Positions 34,295 to 45,731 of a DNA stretch of 64,000 nt are shown here, in pieces. The notes beneath the pieces were generated by a model. It worked only from the letters and a program-made list of their open reading frames with translations, had not been told where the DNA came from and ran no database searches. The translations under genes were made by a program, and so were the position numbers. This DNA comes from Selaginella tamariscina (taxonomy: Eukaryota > Streptophyta > Lycopodiopsida > Selaginellales > Selaginellaceae). Each line of letters starts with the position of its first letter. Positions within the stretch are counted from its first letter, which is position 1. The DNA lies in NCBI GenBank assembly GCA_003024785.1, contig PUQB01000474.1, forward strand, positions 1 through 64,000. The letters run 5' to 3'.

Positions 34295-34926
34295 TGTCAA
34301 GCCACGATCCAGGAAACAGGAAGAGAGCAGGATTCCAAGGACATGAAGGCTTGACTCAGGAACAGGACCGAGAGCAGGACAGGAACCAGGAATAGGAACA
34401 GGACGGATCTAGGAGTAGGACAGGATTAGGATAGGATCCGGGAGCAAGACAGGAAAGCACAGGATAGGATCCGGGAGCAAAACAGGAACAGGACAGGATC
34501 CCGGAGCAGGACAGGATCCAGGAACAGGACAGGAAATAGGAGCGAGACAGGAACAGGACAGGAAACAAGACAAGACAAGATTGATCGTAGTAAGACTGGT
34601 GTTGATAGTAACTGATTGTACAACAATTAGGTCGGAGCTTTTATGCTCACAACTCCAAGAGCTAATCTAGGCATGCATGCAAAAGTGGTTGCATGCATGC
34701 AAAAGTGATTGCATGCATGCAGAGGCTAAGATGAGTCCACATGTCCCTTATCCTCTAGGCATATCCTGTAGGAATATCCTGCAACCGAATCCTGTGTCCG
34801 GAATCCTGGTAGGAGTATCCTGTAGGAAAATCCTGCAACCCATATCCTGTATCCGGAATCCTGTAGGAAAGTCCTGCAACCCATGTCCTGTATCCGGAAT
34901 CCTGTATTCTGTATCGGGTCGTGACA
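34295..34926 (-). repeat. G1 5-prime LTR
   Basis: Same organisation as the 3-prime LTR. TATA box 34644-34638, predicted transcript start near 34616, RY palindromes at 34671-34720. Confidence 0.9.
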
Positions 34927-35379
34927 ACACAGGGTAATGACACCGAATGGCCACCTGGCAGCCACGTGTTGCCACGTGTTGGCCCTTTGGGTTAAAACTC
35001 TGACACCAAACATGCAAATGCCACCCTTTTATCATGTTTGAGGCCAGAGATGATTCATTCTATGTAGGTATTTAATATTTTATTTATTTTTATTAATAAT
35101 AATATTTTATTCTTTTAACAATGGAAATGGATGTTTTACAAACAATCCAACATTGGAGCCTCCACAATTTATTGAAGTAAGTTTTAATTTATAAATTATT
35201 TTAAAATAATAAGTAACATTAATTTATAGCAAAGGATAAATGTTCCTTCATTCACAACATTATTGACACTTCCTTCTATAAGCATTAACAAAGTTTTTAC
35301 AAGTGAGAACATGCTTGATGTATTAAATATTTAATTTAAATTATTTTCTAATTTAATTATTTACTTATTTAATAGGAGA

Positions 35380-36285
35380 CTATTGAAAGTGATTCAAAGA
35401 GGGAGCAATGGTTTATAGATGAAAACATGACTCTCCAATATATCAAACACTTGGAAAAAAAGAATGATAAGGAAAGAGGAGGTCATAAGAAAGTTATGAA
35501 AGCAATTGAGAAGTGGAGGTGTGTTTCAACATCTTTACAAACCTAAGCATTTTGACGTACATCAAAACAATGTGAAGCACAATGGGTAAGAAGTGGCGGC
35601 AAATCAAAGATTATGAAAGTAACATTCCTTCAGGAGAACCATCTTACTTTAGTGAAGAGATGACTCCATCTATGAAGAAAGATGTCAAAGTTCCCCAAGC
35701 TTTTGAAGAAAGCTTTTACAATGAAATGTCATCGTGGATGGTAAAATCAAAAGAAAATGTTCCTAGTGCTAATCAAGTTGACACATTGACACCCTCTATG
35801 ATGGTGAACGAGTCACTATGTTAGCTTGAATAAGTTTTTATTTTATTTTATTAATTCAATAAATTTCAGATATACAAAACTCAAGAAGAAGATCCAAACC
35901 TAGACGTTGTACTTGAGACACAAGATCCAAGAGACATTAGTGAAGATGACAAGCCAGAAGTGCAAGTTGATCTAAAAATGTGCCAGTTGCTAAAGGGAAG
36001 AAGTGCAAGTGTACACTTAAAGGATCTGATGGCCTTCTAGAGCATATGGACGAACAAAGGAAGACAATGATGCAAGAGCTCCAAGAGAGTAACAGCCAAA
36101 AGATTGAGTGTATGGAGGTGGCAGATGATCGCCGTCATCAAGCTTCTCAAGCAGCTATTTATAAAAGAATTGCCATGATCGTGCAAGCAACGCAAATGAT
36201 GTGTGAAGAACTTAAGCTTATTCGGGAGGCTTTCATTCAAACATCTTCACAAGAGGTAAACCTCTTATTCTTTATTGCAAATTAA
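35380..36285 (+). pseudogene. Myb/SANT-like (trihelix-type) DNA-binding protein relic
   Basis: Segments in order: IDENMTLQYIKHLEKKNDKERGG-like N-terminal helix (35410-35480), KVMKAIEKWRCVSTSL (35495-35540), then KKWRQIKDYESNIPSGEPSYF with VPQAFEESFYNEMSSW (35585-35750), and a C-terminal helix region with EELKLIREAF (36190-36235). The order is that of plant Myb/SANT-like proteins, including the accessory protein of PIF/Harbinger transposons. Stops near 35541 and between the blocks indicate a relic, or a multi-exon gene with an intron at about 35822-35870. No transposase was found nearby. Confidence 0.5.
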
Positions 36286-36289
36286 AGTT

Positions 36290-37180
36290 TAGTAATGCAC
36301 ATGATTAAACTGTGGCAGCTCAACTATGAGAGTTTAGCAAAAACTTCATAAAATCTTATCTTTAAGAAGGTATGATCTAGCATGTTTAATAATTTTAATA
36401 ACACACGCCTTCAATTTGAATAATACACCTCCCTCTCTCTCTTACACGCCGCACACACACATAAAAAAGTAGCATAAATGTTTCACATAAGTGTTACTTT
36501 ACTTTTTTTAATTTTTATTAAAAGTCAAAAAGGTGTGTATAGTTATTAATATTAGAAATATAAATGTATCACATAAATAAATTATATACAACACAAATTT
36601 TTTCTTATTGTTAATGCATAACTATATATAATGCACTCATGTTGGTAATGATGTATATAATGTTATCTTTGCAGACAGTGAAGCTAAATATTTAGTAACA
36701 ATATATAGTGCCTAGTGTGTTAAAGCTAATGGTATACAAACCAATAACTAAGCCATGTATTAACCAGTCCTGAATAGATTGTTACCAGGTTATGCACACA
36801 CCCCACACATTGCATATAATGACGCTATGTACATTGAGTAGAACAAATTATATACTAATTACACACAACATATAAGTTAATTATGTAGTGCTGATGTGGC
36901 ATGTAAAGAGGGGATACATGTAACCCCTCCATGTGGCCACCAGGAAATTAATCAGTTGGAAGGGGGAAAAGCGTCTTGGTAGGGGGCACATGTAACCCTG
37001 ACCTAAGGTGCATGGTTTGTTGTTGTACAGTTCCATACAATGGGAATTAAAATTTATGAAATCCATATCAAATGTAAATGTCATCATTGTTCATGACATA
37101 AAAATATTTTTTACACAGTTATATTACGATGGTGAAGATATTCCATATAGTGAATTGAACTTCACACTACTAGTATGCCA
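36290..37180. other. AT-rich spacer
   Basis: No gene seen. A short (CT)n/(CA)n run is at 36430-36462. Confidence 0.5.
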
Positions 37181-37189
37181 TGAGTTCAA

Positions 37190-37765
37190 TCCTTGCCCTT
37201 GTTGGGCCTTGAACTTAATCCGCAAGTTCAATCCATATTGGGGTGAGTACAATCCTTGCTAGGGCCTCAGACTTGATCCTCTAGTTTGATCCATGTTGTG
37301 GCCTCAGACTCAATCCTTGTTGGGGCCTCAGACTTGATCCTCGCCTACTCAATCTTTGTTGAAGCCTTAGACTTAATCCTTGCTTGCACCACAAGCTTGA
37401 TCTTTGTTGGGGCCTTGGACTTGACCCTCACTAGCACCATGAGCTCAATGCTCATTGGGGTTGTGAGTGAGATCCTCATTGGGGCCTTAGATGAAGATGC
37501 TGCTAGTTCAATCTTCGCCTTCATTGGGCTCTCAGACTTGATCTTTGATGCTCCATCTAAGGCCACAAGCTCGATTTCATTAGGCCTTTGATCCTCAGAC
37601 TCGATCCTTGCTAGGGCCTCGGATGGAGCATCCCCACCCAAGGCTGCAAGATGGGCCTCGGAAGGAGCATCCCTGCTCAAGGATGTAAGTTCAATCCTCA
37701 TCGGGGCCCTGGACTTCACAAGTTTAATTCCTTCTTGGGGCCTCAGTCACTTTGGACCTCTAGCA
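37190..37765. repeat. Degenerate tandem array with GGGGCCTCAGACTTGATCC core
   Basis: At least ten imperfect copies of a core TTGGGGCCT(C/T)-GACTTGATCCT with variable spacing. Frames on both strands stay open because of the repeat, not because of a gene. Confidence 0.75.
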
Positions 37766-38619
37766 CCCAGGAGGTCGAACCCCTGGGCTCCTGTGAGCCT
37801 TTAGCACCTACTTACGTCACCATGTTTATATTGGGGCAAGACAAGATAATTTGTATATAAGTTAGGCTTTTGCTAATATTTAAAGTAAAAGCAATCAACA
37901 TTAGTTGTATCTTGCCAGTGACATAATAGTTTGATTGCTTCTCAACAAGCAGCATCTTTTGTGTTATATTATAACTTATTGCTTTGTAATCTTTGTTATG
38001 GATTCATAAAATTTACATTCAATTCTTCAATTGAAGATGGATCAATTCAAAGAAGAATTAATACAATTAATAGAATCAAACAACGCATGCATATTATCCA
38101 TTCCTAAGATCCGAACCAAAAGTAAGCATGCCTACCAAGTTTGATGGGTCACGATCAACTTTTCATGGTTTTTTGGGACAATCAAAACTCATTATGATGA
38201 TGCAACCATAGAGGTATGAAGCAGATACTGTAAGTTGGGTTGATTGGCTCTCTCCTACTTGGATCGGCACTCTCCTGGTTTGTGGCACTTATGGAGAAGA
38301 ACGATTTGATATTGCACAATTTTGCAAATTTTAAGGGGATTTTTTATGCCATGTTCAAAGACACCAATTGAGAATGTGCGACAATTAGTAAGCTCTGCCA
38401 AGGTGATAAGTCAGCACCCACTTATGCAATAGAGTTTCAAATTTTGACTTATGTCATGGTTTAAATCACCAAATAAACCATAATGGTTTAAAAATAACAA
38501 ATTTCAAATTAATTTATATAATGATTTTAAATAATTTTAAATTAAATTAAATATATAAATTTAATTTAATATTCTTTAATTTTATGAATATTTCAATTGA
38601 TTCATTATATAAATTATTA

Positions 38620-38627
38620 ATTATATA

Positions 38628-38696
<69 letters not shown>
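38620..38696. repeat. (TA)n microsatellite
   Basis: About 35 TA units with one short interruption, inside the AT-rich insertion in the gag relic. Confidence 0.9.
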
Positions 38697-39414
38697 AAAA
38701 ATTAGGTTATTATTCATGAATAGTAAAAGCCATGGTATAAGCCAAAAACGTTAATCCATGGTAGTGGATATCCAATGAAATGACAACATACTCAAGGAGT
38801 GATTTTGACACTAGTTTTGAGATGATGTTAAGGATCTCCTTATGTGTCAACTAGATCCAACATCTCTCTCAAATGCCATATCTATGGCCGTTTGATGTGA
38901 TAACTGCTTGTTCAAATGGCAACAAGAGTGGTAATGAGTTGAGTTTTTTCATTGTCCCACTGCCATGAGGGAGTTAGCCCATGCAACGACTACCATATTA
39001 GATACAACTACTTTGTCATTTAAACCTACACCAATGGAGGTTGACACTTCTTAATGCGCTGAGCAACAATGACAGATCAATAATAATGATTGTTGTTATT
39101 GTGGGGATTTAAAGCACAACTTGGAGAGTTATCCGTGTTGTCATGGTCGATGACCATGTCCATCCCAACCTTAGGTTTACACAACATTTGTTAATGAGGT
39201 GTTAGGAAACAATGGTCTCCATGTAGAATTAGAATAATTTGCAAATGTGTGTGGATGGAATGGAACCTAAATGAATTAAAGGAAGTTCATTTTTATTATC
39301 TAGGTAGGATATTAAGAGATATAAATCGAATAAAAAAGAATATTTAGTATCATCCAGGGTCATCAACATACAAGTTTGAACCCCCAAGCTTCTCATTTTT
39401 CATTAAGGGTGCTA

Positions 39415-39978
39415 GCCCACTTACTCAATTAGGAAAACAAGGGAGGGGGCTCTGTCACATAAATAAGGTAGAATATATGTAGTGAAAGTTCCTAGGTTCA
39501 AAAGAGAGCTCCTATCGATGCATGTTAAGTTTGTGTCGTTAAGGCACAACTCTCCATTGTGCACCCTAACTTCCACACAACAGGGATATGTCCCACCTTC
39601 GGGTTAACCTACCCTTATATTGGCAAGATTTCACTCTTGTGACCGAGTATGTCACGTTCAAAGAGTTAGTCAAATCTTTGTTCTGTCAACCCACTATCAA
39701 ACCTGGAAAGGATTGCCCAAGTTCAAGTTCCACAAGACTAGTGGATGAGGCCTTGCTCTAGCCGCCTCATCCACGCCAAGCTAGAAACGATACTTGCAGC
39801 TTGGCTAGCCCACACATCCTAACTCACAAGGTGAGCCTTGACTGTGAACTTGGCCAACTAAGGGTGTGAGTTCCTAAGAGACGAATTCCTAATATGAGCA
39901 CTTTACTAAATATCGTGGGGGTTTCTAGAGAGGGATTCCATGGTTGGCATCTAACAAGCCGCCTTTGTGGCATTAGGT
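39415..39978 (+). repeat. Partial copy of LTR family A
   Basis: Aligns with about 27274-27740 of solo LTR A, for example CATAAATAAGGTAG and AGGCACAACYCTC segments, in the same orientation. Both ends are incomplete and no target duplication is visible. Confidence 0.65.
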
Positions 39979-40534
39979 AAAAACTTTGACAATAATATAC
40001 ACTTTGTTGTTGACTACCAGGGTCTTAATAAAATCATTGTGCCCAATCAATATCTATTTATGATATGTTGGAATGACTATTTGGAGCACAACATTTCATG
40101 AAAATTGATTTGCAAGGGTGTACAAATTAATCCACATCTGACATGGTGATGAATGGAAGGTTATGTTTCGCACTTGATATAAACATTTTGAATACATGGT
40201 AATGCCATTTGGGTAAATGAATGCACCGACTGGTTTTCAACATATTGCCATGATGTTTTTTGGGACTTCCTCGACCTATTTGTTGTTATCTACCTCAACA
40301 ACATCTTATTTTCTCTAAACACAAGAGGAGCACATTCAACACGTGTGGCAAGTTCTTCAATGGCTTCAAGAGCATGGGCTATTCGGAACAACCAACAAAT
40401 GGAGGACAACCAGCCAAAGCAGGGAGGCAACGTTGAGCAACTTGCACATGATCAATATCCTTAGGGACCACAGCAAGAGCTTCACTGACATCACAAGACA
40501 AGGTGCTCCAGCAACAAAGGGGGCGGCACCTAAT

Positions 40535-41171
40535 TCACACGTTGTGCCCTGTGAAGAGCTTTGTCAAAGCTGTAGGAGCTAAGGCACATACAAAACCCAC
40601 ATAGGTAAGGTGAAGGGCAGGCCAAAGCAAGGCCAACTTCACATCCACCCCCATGCTAGGTGAAGCACGTAGCATGAGAATCTTGAATTTAATGCCAAAT
40701 TGCATAATGCTCTTCATAGGGCCTTGGCATAAATGAATATCTTGAAATGCATCTACAGCTTCCTTGCCCATCCAAATCCTAGGATAAAGTGAGCTTGAAG
40801 ACGTGACCAATCATATGAAATAAAAGATGCTAGACTCTAATACCACTACAAGGCAACGCCCTTTAAGCATGTTGGAAACTCCTACATACAAGCAGCTTCA
40901 TCCCAATCATGATAGCTTGTGATGACATGAAAGTGGGCAAGCCAATGATGCACATAAACATTAGCATTGTTAGTGAAAGCATTAGGGCGAACATATGAAT
41001 TAGATTGATGTGTGGGTGAGGGAGGCAATGTTGTCATCGAAGAGGGAGAAAGCACCCATGGTTGAAACTTGAGCTTGCAACTCAACTTGTTGTGAAAACA
41101 AATTTGTGAGGATCTGCATCATGTTGGCCACCTGGGACAACAATGTTTTGAGCATAAAAGATATGTATGTC
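40535..41171 (-). pseudogene. Gypsy gag fragment
   Basis: The minus strand reads DAFQDIHLCQGPMKSIMQFG then FKILMLRASP, a retrotransposon gag pattern, preceded by a broken stretch up to 41171. The host sequence resumes at 52505 beyond the Copia insertion. Domain assignment is tentative. Confidence 0.35.
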
Positions 41172-41176
41172 ATAGC

Positions 41177-41348
41177 TGTTGAGAATATTCTGTACAACCA
41201 AACCAAAGAGTTGTGTTAGTTCAATTGTCTGTTATAAGCTGGAATGTCATGACTCTAACAAAGAGATTATATATAGGTACAAGGGAGTAATTGATATATA
41301 TAGAGACAATAGCAAATAAAAGTTTATTTTTGTTGTTTAATATTAACA
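41177..41348 (+). repeat. Copia 5-prime LTR (172 bp)
   Basis: Immediately followed by the tRNA-iMet primer-binding site TGGTATCAGAG (41349-41359). Confidence 0.9.
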
Positions 41349-41689
41349 TGGTATCAGAGTGGGACTTCCTTTACTCTGAAAGAAAAATGGCACTATCATC
41401 TTCCTTAACCCTGTAAGTGATTGAGGGCGGACTTAAGCTAGAGGACAAAGCAAATTAGAAAAAGGAGCAGACACAAAGAACATCAAGGGTTTTGGGATGA
41501 GGCCTCGGAAAGAAGTATTGAAGCTACCTGGACATTGACAAAACCATGAAGGAAAATTGGGATGTTGTGTGCTTGATCCATGGTACAACTATTGCTGGAA
41601 CTCAAGCTCTAGTTGAACAATTGCAAATAAGGTGAGATAGAATTTGTGCAATTTTGTTAGCACTCTTTTGGACATTGCCAAGCGTTCAG

Positions 41690-41896
41690 TGTTAGGAACC
41701 ACTACGTACAAACTAGAGACCCTCACAAAACTACCTGACCTCCCCCGATGTCTCTAGTCTCCACACGCTACTCTCAAAAAAGGCTTTCCATATTAGGGTG
41801 CCCTTAATTCTCTTAGATCTAGGTATAGCTCTTTATGAATATTCTGGCTTATACCTTCTAAGGAATATTCTTTGATTCGTTATATGGGTCATAACA
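41690..41896 (-). repeat. G2 LTR (left)
   Basis: Pairs with 45491-45697 with a handful of differences and small indels. Confidence 0.9.
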
Positions 41897-42666
41897 ATCC
41901 TTCCCCATTAGCAAGTCCTTATCCTCAAGGGCAATATAACTTACTCAACTAGTCTTGTATCATTAGCCTTGCACATCCACAAAAAATCTACCCGAGATTC
42001 ATTCCTTGTGAGTACTCTCTTTAACTGGCTAGGGTGCACCCTCACTCCTTATGGCAGCCGTAGTCAATATGTCACCTTATCAATACGTTCCAAAATCTCA
42101 TAAGGACCTAAGTACCTAGGAGACAACTTATCATTATAAGTAGTATAATAAAATAATAAAACATTCACTTATTAGATACACTACTAACCTCCAGTTATCT
42201 TAATCATTCATTATCTAATTCTAATATATTTTCTACATTAAAATTATTAGCCTTCATATTAGCAACAGACGCATACTTCGTACTCTTGGAAGCTTCTATG
42301 CTCATTAACAAACTTAATAGCTCGGCTCTGAACTGCTTGTAAGTTCTTTTTGCACAAACTCTGAATGTTTCCAAGTTCAACACTTAGATCTTTAACTTCT
42401 TCATCTATGTTGTCTTGAGCTTTCTTACTTGCTAAACCAGCTCAAAAGCTATCTTGGGATGCCGTCCAAACATAGCATAGTATGGACTCATTCCAATGCT
42501 ACTGTGTCCTTGGCAAATGGGTGACAAAGTCCATAGAATACTACCCCATCACTTTCTAGAATAGGCAATGGTATTAATAGCCACTGGTTTCTCCTTGGGC
42601 ACCTTTACTTGCTGACACTTGTCACAAGTCTTGCAGTACTCCTATGATATCAACTTTCATATTTCT

Positions 42667-44280
42667 CTAGTAAACCTTCCTCTTGATCAACTCATACATT
42701 TTCCTCCTTCCAAAATGACCAACCTCCAGGCAATCATGATGAAAATATAGTACTTGGTTGATCAAATGGTCCACACGAGGAAGATACACATGGCCATTGT
42801 AATACAAAACTCCATCTTGAAATGAGAATGGTTGCTCTAGCTCCTGCACCTCGGCGTCTTATGCTTGAGCATGTTGAACTACCTGGCTAAACTCATTAAC
42901 CGTCCTTGTTAATGCATTACATAAGTGTGTTTGGAATCTCCAACTACTGTGGCTCTCCTAACACGTGACAAAGCATCTGTTACCATGTTAGCCTTTCCCA
43001 CACAATGCTCAATAAGAAATTTATCAACTCAATGAGCTTAACCATCCAGCGAGCTTGTCGACAACTCTTTCTGTGTGAACCAATACACCAAAGGCTTGTG
43101 ATTTGTAAACACCTTGAAACTTGCACCATAAAGATAGTGCCTCTAAACTAAATAGCCAATAATTCTTACTCATATGTTAAGTACCGTTGCTCTGCAGGAT
43201 TCAAAGTACGACTCTCATAAGCAATAGGCCTTCCCTCTTGCATAAGTACAACTCCAATGGCCACTCCACTTGCATCACACGATACCTCATAAGGCTTAGA
43301 GGGATCTGCAATACATAAAACTGGTGCACGTACCAAAGCTTGTTTCAAAGCTTGGAAACTACTCTTCTCTGAAGCACTTCATGCAAAGGGAACGTCCTTC
43401 CTCATCAACCTAGTTAACGAAGAAGCTTTCTTGGCATAATCCTTGACATACCACTGGTAATAACCAACCATGCCCAAGAAACTCTGTAACTCTTCTGCAT
43501 TGTTAGGAACTGGCCATTGCTCCACCACTGCCACCTTTTGTGGATTAGTCTTCACTCCACTTGGCGTCACAATGTACCCAAATACTCCACTTCGCATTGA
43601 GCAAATGCACATTTTCTCTTCTTTGCATAGAGCTTGTTCTCCCTCAACAATTGAAGAACTCTTCGCAAATGCTGCACATGCTCCTTCATATTCTTACTAT
43701 AAATAAGAATATCGTCAAGGAAGATCTCCACAAAGTTATGCAAGTAGTCACCAAACACCTCAGTCATCAATCGAGTGAATGTGAGTGGGGCATTTGTTAA
43801 GCCAAATGGCATAACAGTGAACTCGAAATGCCCAAAGCTAGTGTTGAAAGCAATTTTGTAAATAACTGCCTCCTTCACAGCAATCTGATGATACCCCACT
43901 ACGCAAATCTATCTTGGTGAACACTCTGGCTCCACCAGATGATCTATGATAGTATCCACACGTGGCATGGGCATCCTGTCCTTCACTGTTTGCTTGTTGA
44001 GAGCTCTATAGTTTATGCACATCCTCATGGTGCCATCTTTATTCCTGACAAGTAATACTGGTGCACCAAATGGAGACTTGCTCAGTTGTATGAAGCCATA
44101 TTCCAATAGCTCCATCACTAGTTTCTTAACCTCTTGCTCCTTAACATGGCTTAGTCGGAATGGCTTACAGTAAATGGCTTTCGTACCCTGTTCCAACACA
44201 ATCTCATGCTCCACACCTCTTGCATGTGGTAAGCCATGAGGTAGCTCGAGAGGGAAGACGTCAGCAAACTCCTTGCACAA
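42667..44280 (-). pseudogene. G2 pol remnant (RT, RNase H, integrase start)
   Basis: RT is open in two pieces: 44280-43909 ([29 protein letters not shown]) and 43899-43567 ([26 protein letters not shown]). The RT tail with the YLGTL/GYIV region follows at 43612-43379, and RNase H at 43348-43166. The integrase zinc-finger region at 42849-42667 has HHDCLEVGHFGRRKMYELI. The rest of integrase down to 41900 is decayed. Confidence 0.85.
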
Positions 44281-44438
44281 CAGCTTTGCTCAAGGTGATA
44301 GTAAAAGAACTTGTTTGGAGACTCAAGCTTTGTTCCAAACCAAGTGTCTTTCACTTTACTATACTCAAGCTTCATGTGCTTGGTGCTCCACTAGATCTTA
44401 GGATTCACACGCACTAGCTCCACAAGAAAGAAAGTCTC

Positions 44439-45105
44439 CACCAGTTGGGTTTTTCAACCTCTAACTGTAACTCCTCCACACAAACAATTTAGCTTTGTGT
44501 GACAACTGAGCCCTCAATCTCGTATTGAGGCACAGTCTTCGTGCAACTCCACCAGCTGGGTTTTGCCAACTTACAGTTATAACTCCTCCATACAAGCATT
44601 GTAGCTCTGTGTGATAGCTGAGCCCTCAATCTCGTATTAAGGCGCAATTTTCGTGCAGCTCCACCAGCTGGGTTTTATCAACCTCCAGCTGTAACTCCTC
44701 CACACAAGCACTGTAGCTCTATGTGATAGCTGAGCCCTCAATCTCGTATTGAGGCACAGTCTTCGTGCAACTTCACCAACTAGGTTTTGCCAACCTACAG
44801 CTGTAACTCCTCCACACAAGCACTATAACTCTATGTGATAATTGAGCCCTCAATCTCGTATTGAGGCACAATCTTCGTGTAGCTCCATCAGCTGGGTTTT
44901 GCCAACCTACAACTGTAACTCCTCCACACAAGCACTGTAGCTCTGTGTGATAGTTGAGCCCTCAATCTCGTATTGAGGCATAGTCTTCGTGCAGCTCCAC
45001 CAGCTCAGTTTTGCCAACCTTCAGATGTAACTCCTCCACACAAGCACTGTAGCTCTGTGTGATAGCTGAGCCTTTAAATTCATATTGAGGCACAGTCTTT
45101 GTGGG
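44439..45105 (-). repeat. Six tandem 111-bp (37-codon) repeats in the G2 protease region
   Basis: The segment CTCCACCAGCTGGGTTTTGCC recurs at about 44439, 44549, 44660, 44771, 44881 and 44992. The period of 111 bases equals 37 codons; the units read in protease frame as SAITQSYSACVEELHLKVGK then VELHEDYASIRD. The copies differ at several sites, so the expansion is not new. Confidence 0.85.
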
Positions 45106-45177
45106 CAAGTTGCACTCCTCCACTAACTTTGTTGACATAAAGTTATCGCTACTCATGCTATCCACAAGGACTCGCAC
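44962..45177 (-). pseudogene. G2 protease fragment
   Basis: VLVDSMSSDNFMS replaces the expected D-S/T-G active site, then the first unit of the 37-codon repeat follows. It is an inactive remnant of a retropepsin domain. Confidence 0.6.
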
Positions 45178-45490
45178 TGGACGCTCACCAAGTCATCCCT
45201 CCACCACAATAGCACATGTGTGTGGCTCTTCTTGTGCCATGTAGTTTACCTGTTGAGCAAGAAAAATAGAAAATTTACCTTGTGGTTTAAAGAAGTCTTC
45301 TTTGTGCTCCTCTCCACGCTCCATCTCCTAAAGTTTCTTAGGCATCTACTTGTCCTTGCTACCATTGAAACTTTTGCCCTTGGGCTTGCTTCTCCTTGGA
45401 CAATTTGCCTTTTAGTGTCCAACGTCTCCACACATGTGGTATTATCCCTTCCCACCATGCACTCATCTCGAACCTTGCTCCGATACCAAT

Positions 45491-45697
45491 TGTTAGGAAC
45501 CACTACGTACAAACTAAAGACCTCACAAAACCACCCAACCTCCCCCGAGTTGTCTCTAGTTTCCACACGCTGCTCTCCAAAAAGGCTTCTCATATTAGGG
45601 TGCCCTTAATTCTCTTAGATCTAACTATAGCTCTTTAGAATATTCTGGCTTATACCTTCTAGGGAATATTCTTTGATTTGCTATATGGGTCATAACA
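45491..45697 (-). repeat. G2 LTR (right)
   Basis: 5-prime LTR by orientation; primer-binding site adjacent. Confidence 0.9.
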
Positions 45698-45731
45698 TTC
45701 AGTTAAAGGAATTCAACGATGACGAGCTGAT

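Larger units (their letters stand above)
28535..34926 (-). mobile_element. G1: full-length, young Ty3/Gypsy chromovirus with self-priming signature
   Basis: A 6.4-kb element with LTRs 28535-29178 and 34295-34926 that differ, by eye, in one substitution and one 12-bp indel, and a perfect 5-bp target duplication ACACA (28530-28534, 34927-34931). It is inserted in solo LTR A. gag and pol are both open. The primer-binding position is complementary to the element's own transcript start rather than to a tRNA. Near-identical LTRs and open frames mean recent insertion and probable competence. Confidence 0.95.
26921..35005 (+). mobile_element. Solo LTR A (about 1.69 kb) split by chromovirus G1
   Basis: Starts TGTCATAG and ends CTCTGACA; flanked by CCAAA at 26916-26920 and 35006-35010. 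Its own sequence is 26921-28534 plus 34932-35005. The same LTR occurs reversed at 61441-63082, which confirms both ends and the junction around 28534/34932. No internal region accompanies it, so recombination between two LTRs is the likely origin. The frames inside it are not supported as genes. Confidence 0.85.
38050..40390 (+). mobile_element. Gypsy relic: gag and reverse transcriptase pieces with two insertions
   Basis: gag-like sequence at about 38090-38460 (PTKFDGSRSTFHGFLGQS) and 38820-39140 (DDVKDLL, a CCYCGDLKHN knuckle) is interrupted by an AT-rich 360-bp block at about 38460-38820 that includes a (TA)n run and may be a MITE. Reverse transcriptase remains at 39985-40390 (VVDYQGLNKIIV, MKIDLQG). 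Between them, about 39415-39978, lies a piece of the LTR A family. gag is related to G1 gag. All frames are broken. Confidence 0.65.
41690..45697 (-). mobile_element. G2: Ty3/Gypsy element nested in the Copia element
   Basis: LTRs 41690-41896 and 45491-45697 (207 bp each) begin TGTTAGGAACC and end GGTCATAACA. A perfect target duplication TTCAG lies at 41685-41689 and 45698-45702. Inside the right LTR the minus strand reads TTGGTATCGGAGC, an initiator-Met type primer site. The minus strand then holds protease (45177-44962), a tandem repeat, RT (44280-43567; EIFLDDILIYSKN), RNase H (43348-43166; CDASGVAIG) and an integrase zinc-finger start (42849-42667). Many breaks; inactive. Confidence 0.9.

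Noticed and set aside
37286..37719. Frames of about 100-124 codons on both strands
   Set aside because: Produced by the degenerate repeat array; repeated low-complexity residues and no domain.
44439..45105. Repeats of 111 bp considered as a CRISPR or satellite array
   Set aside because: The period is 37 codons in protease frame inside a defined Gypsy element; no spacers.
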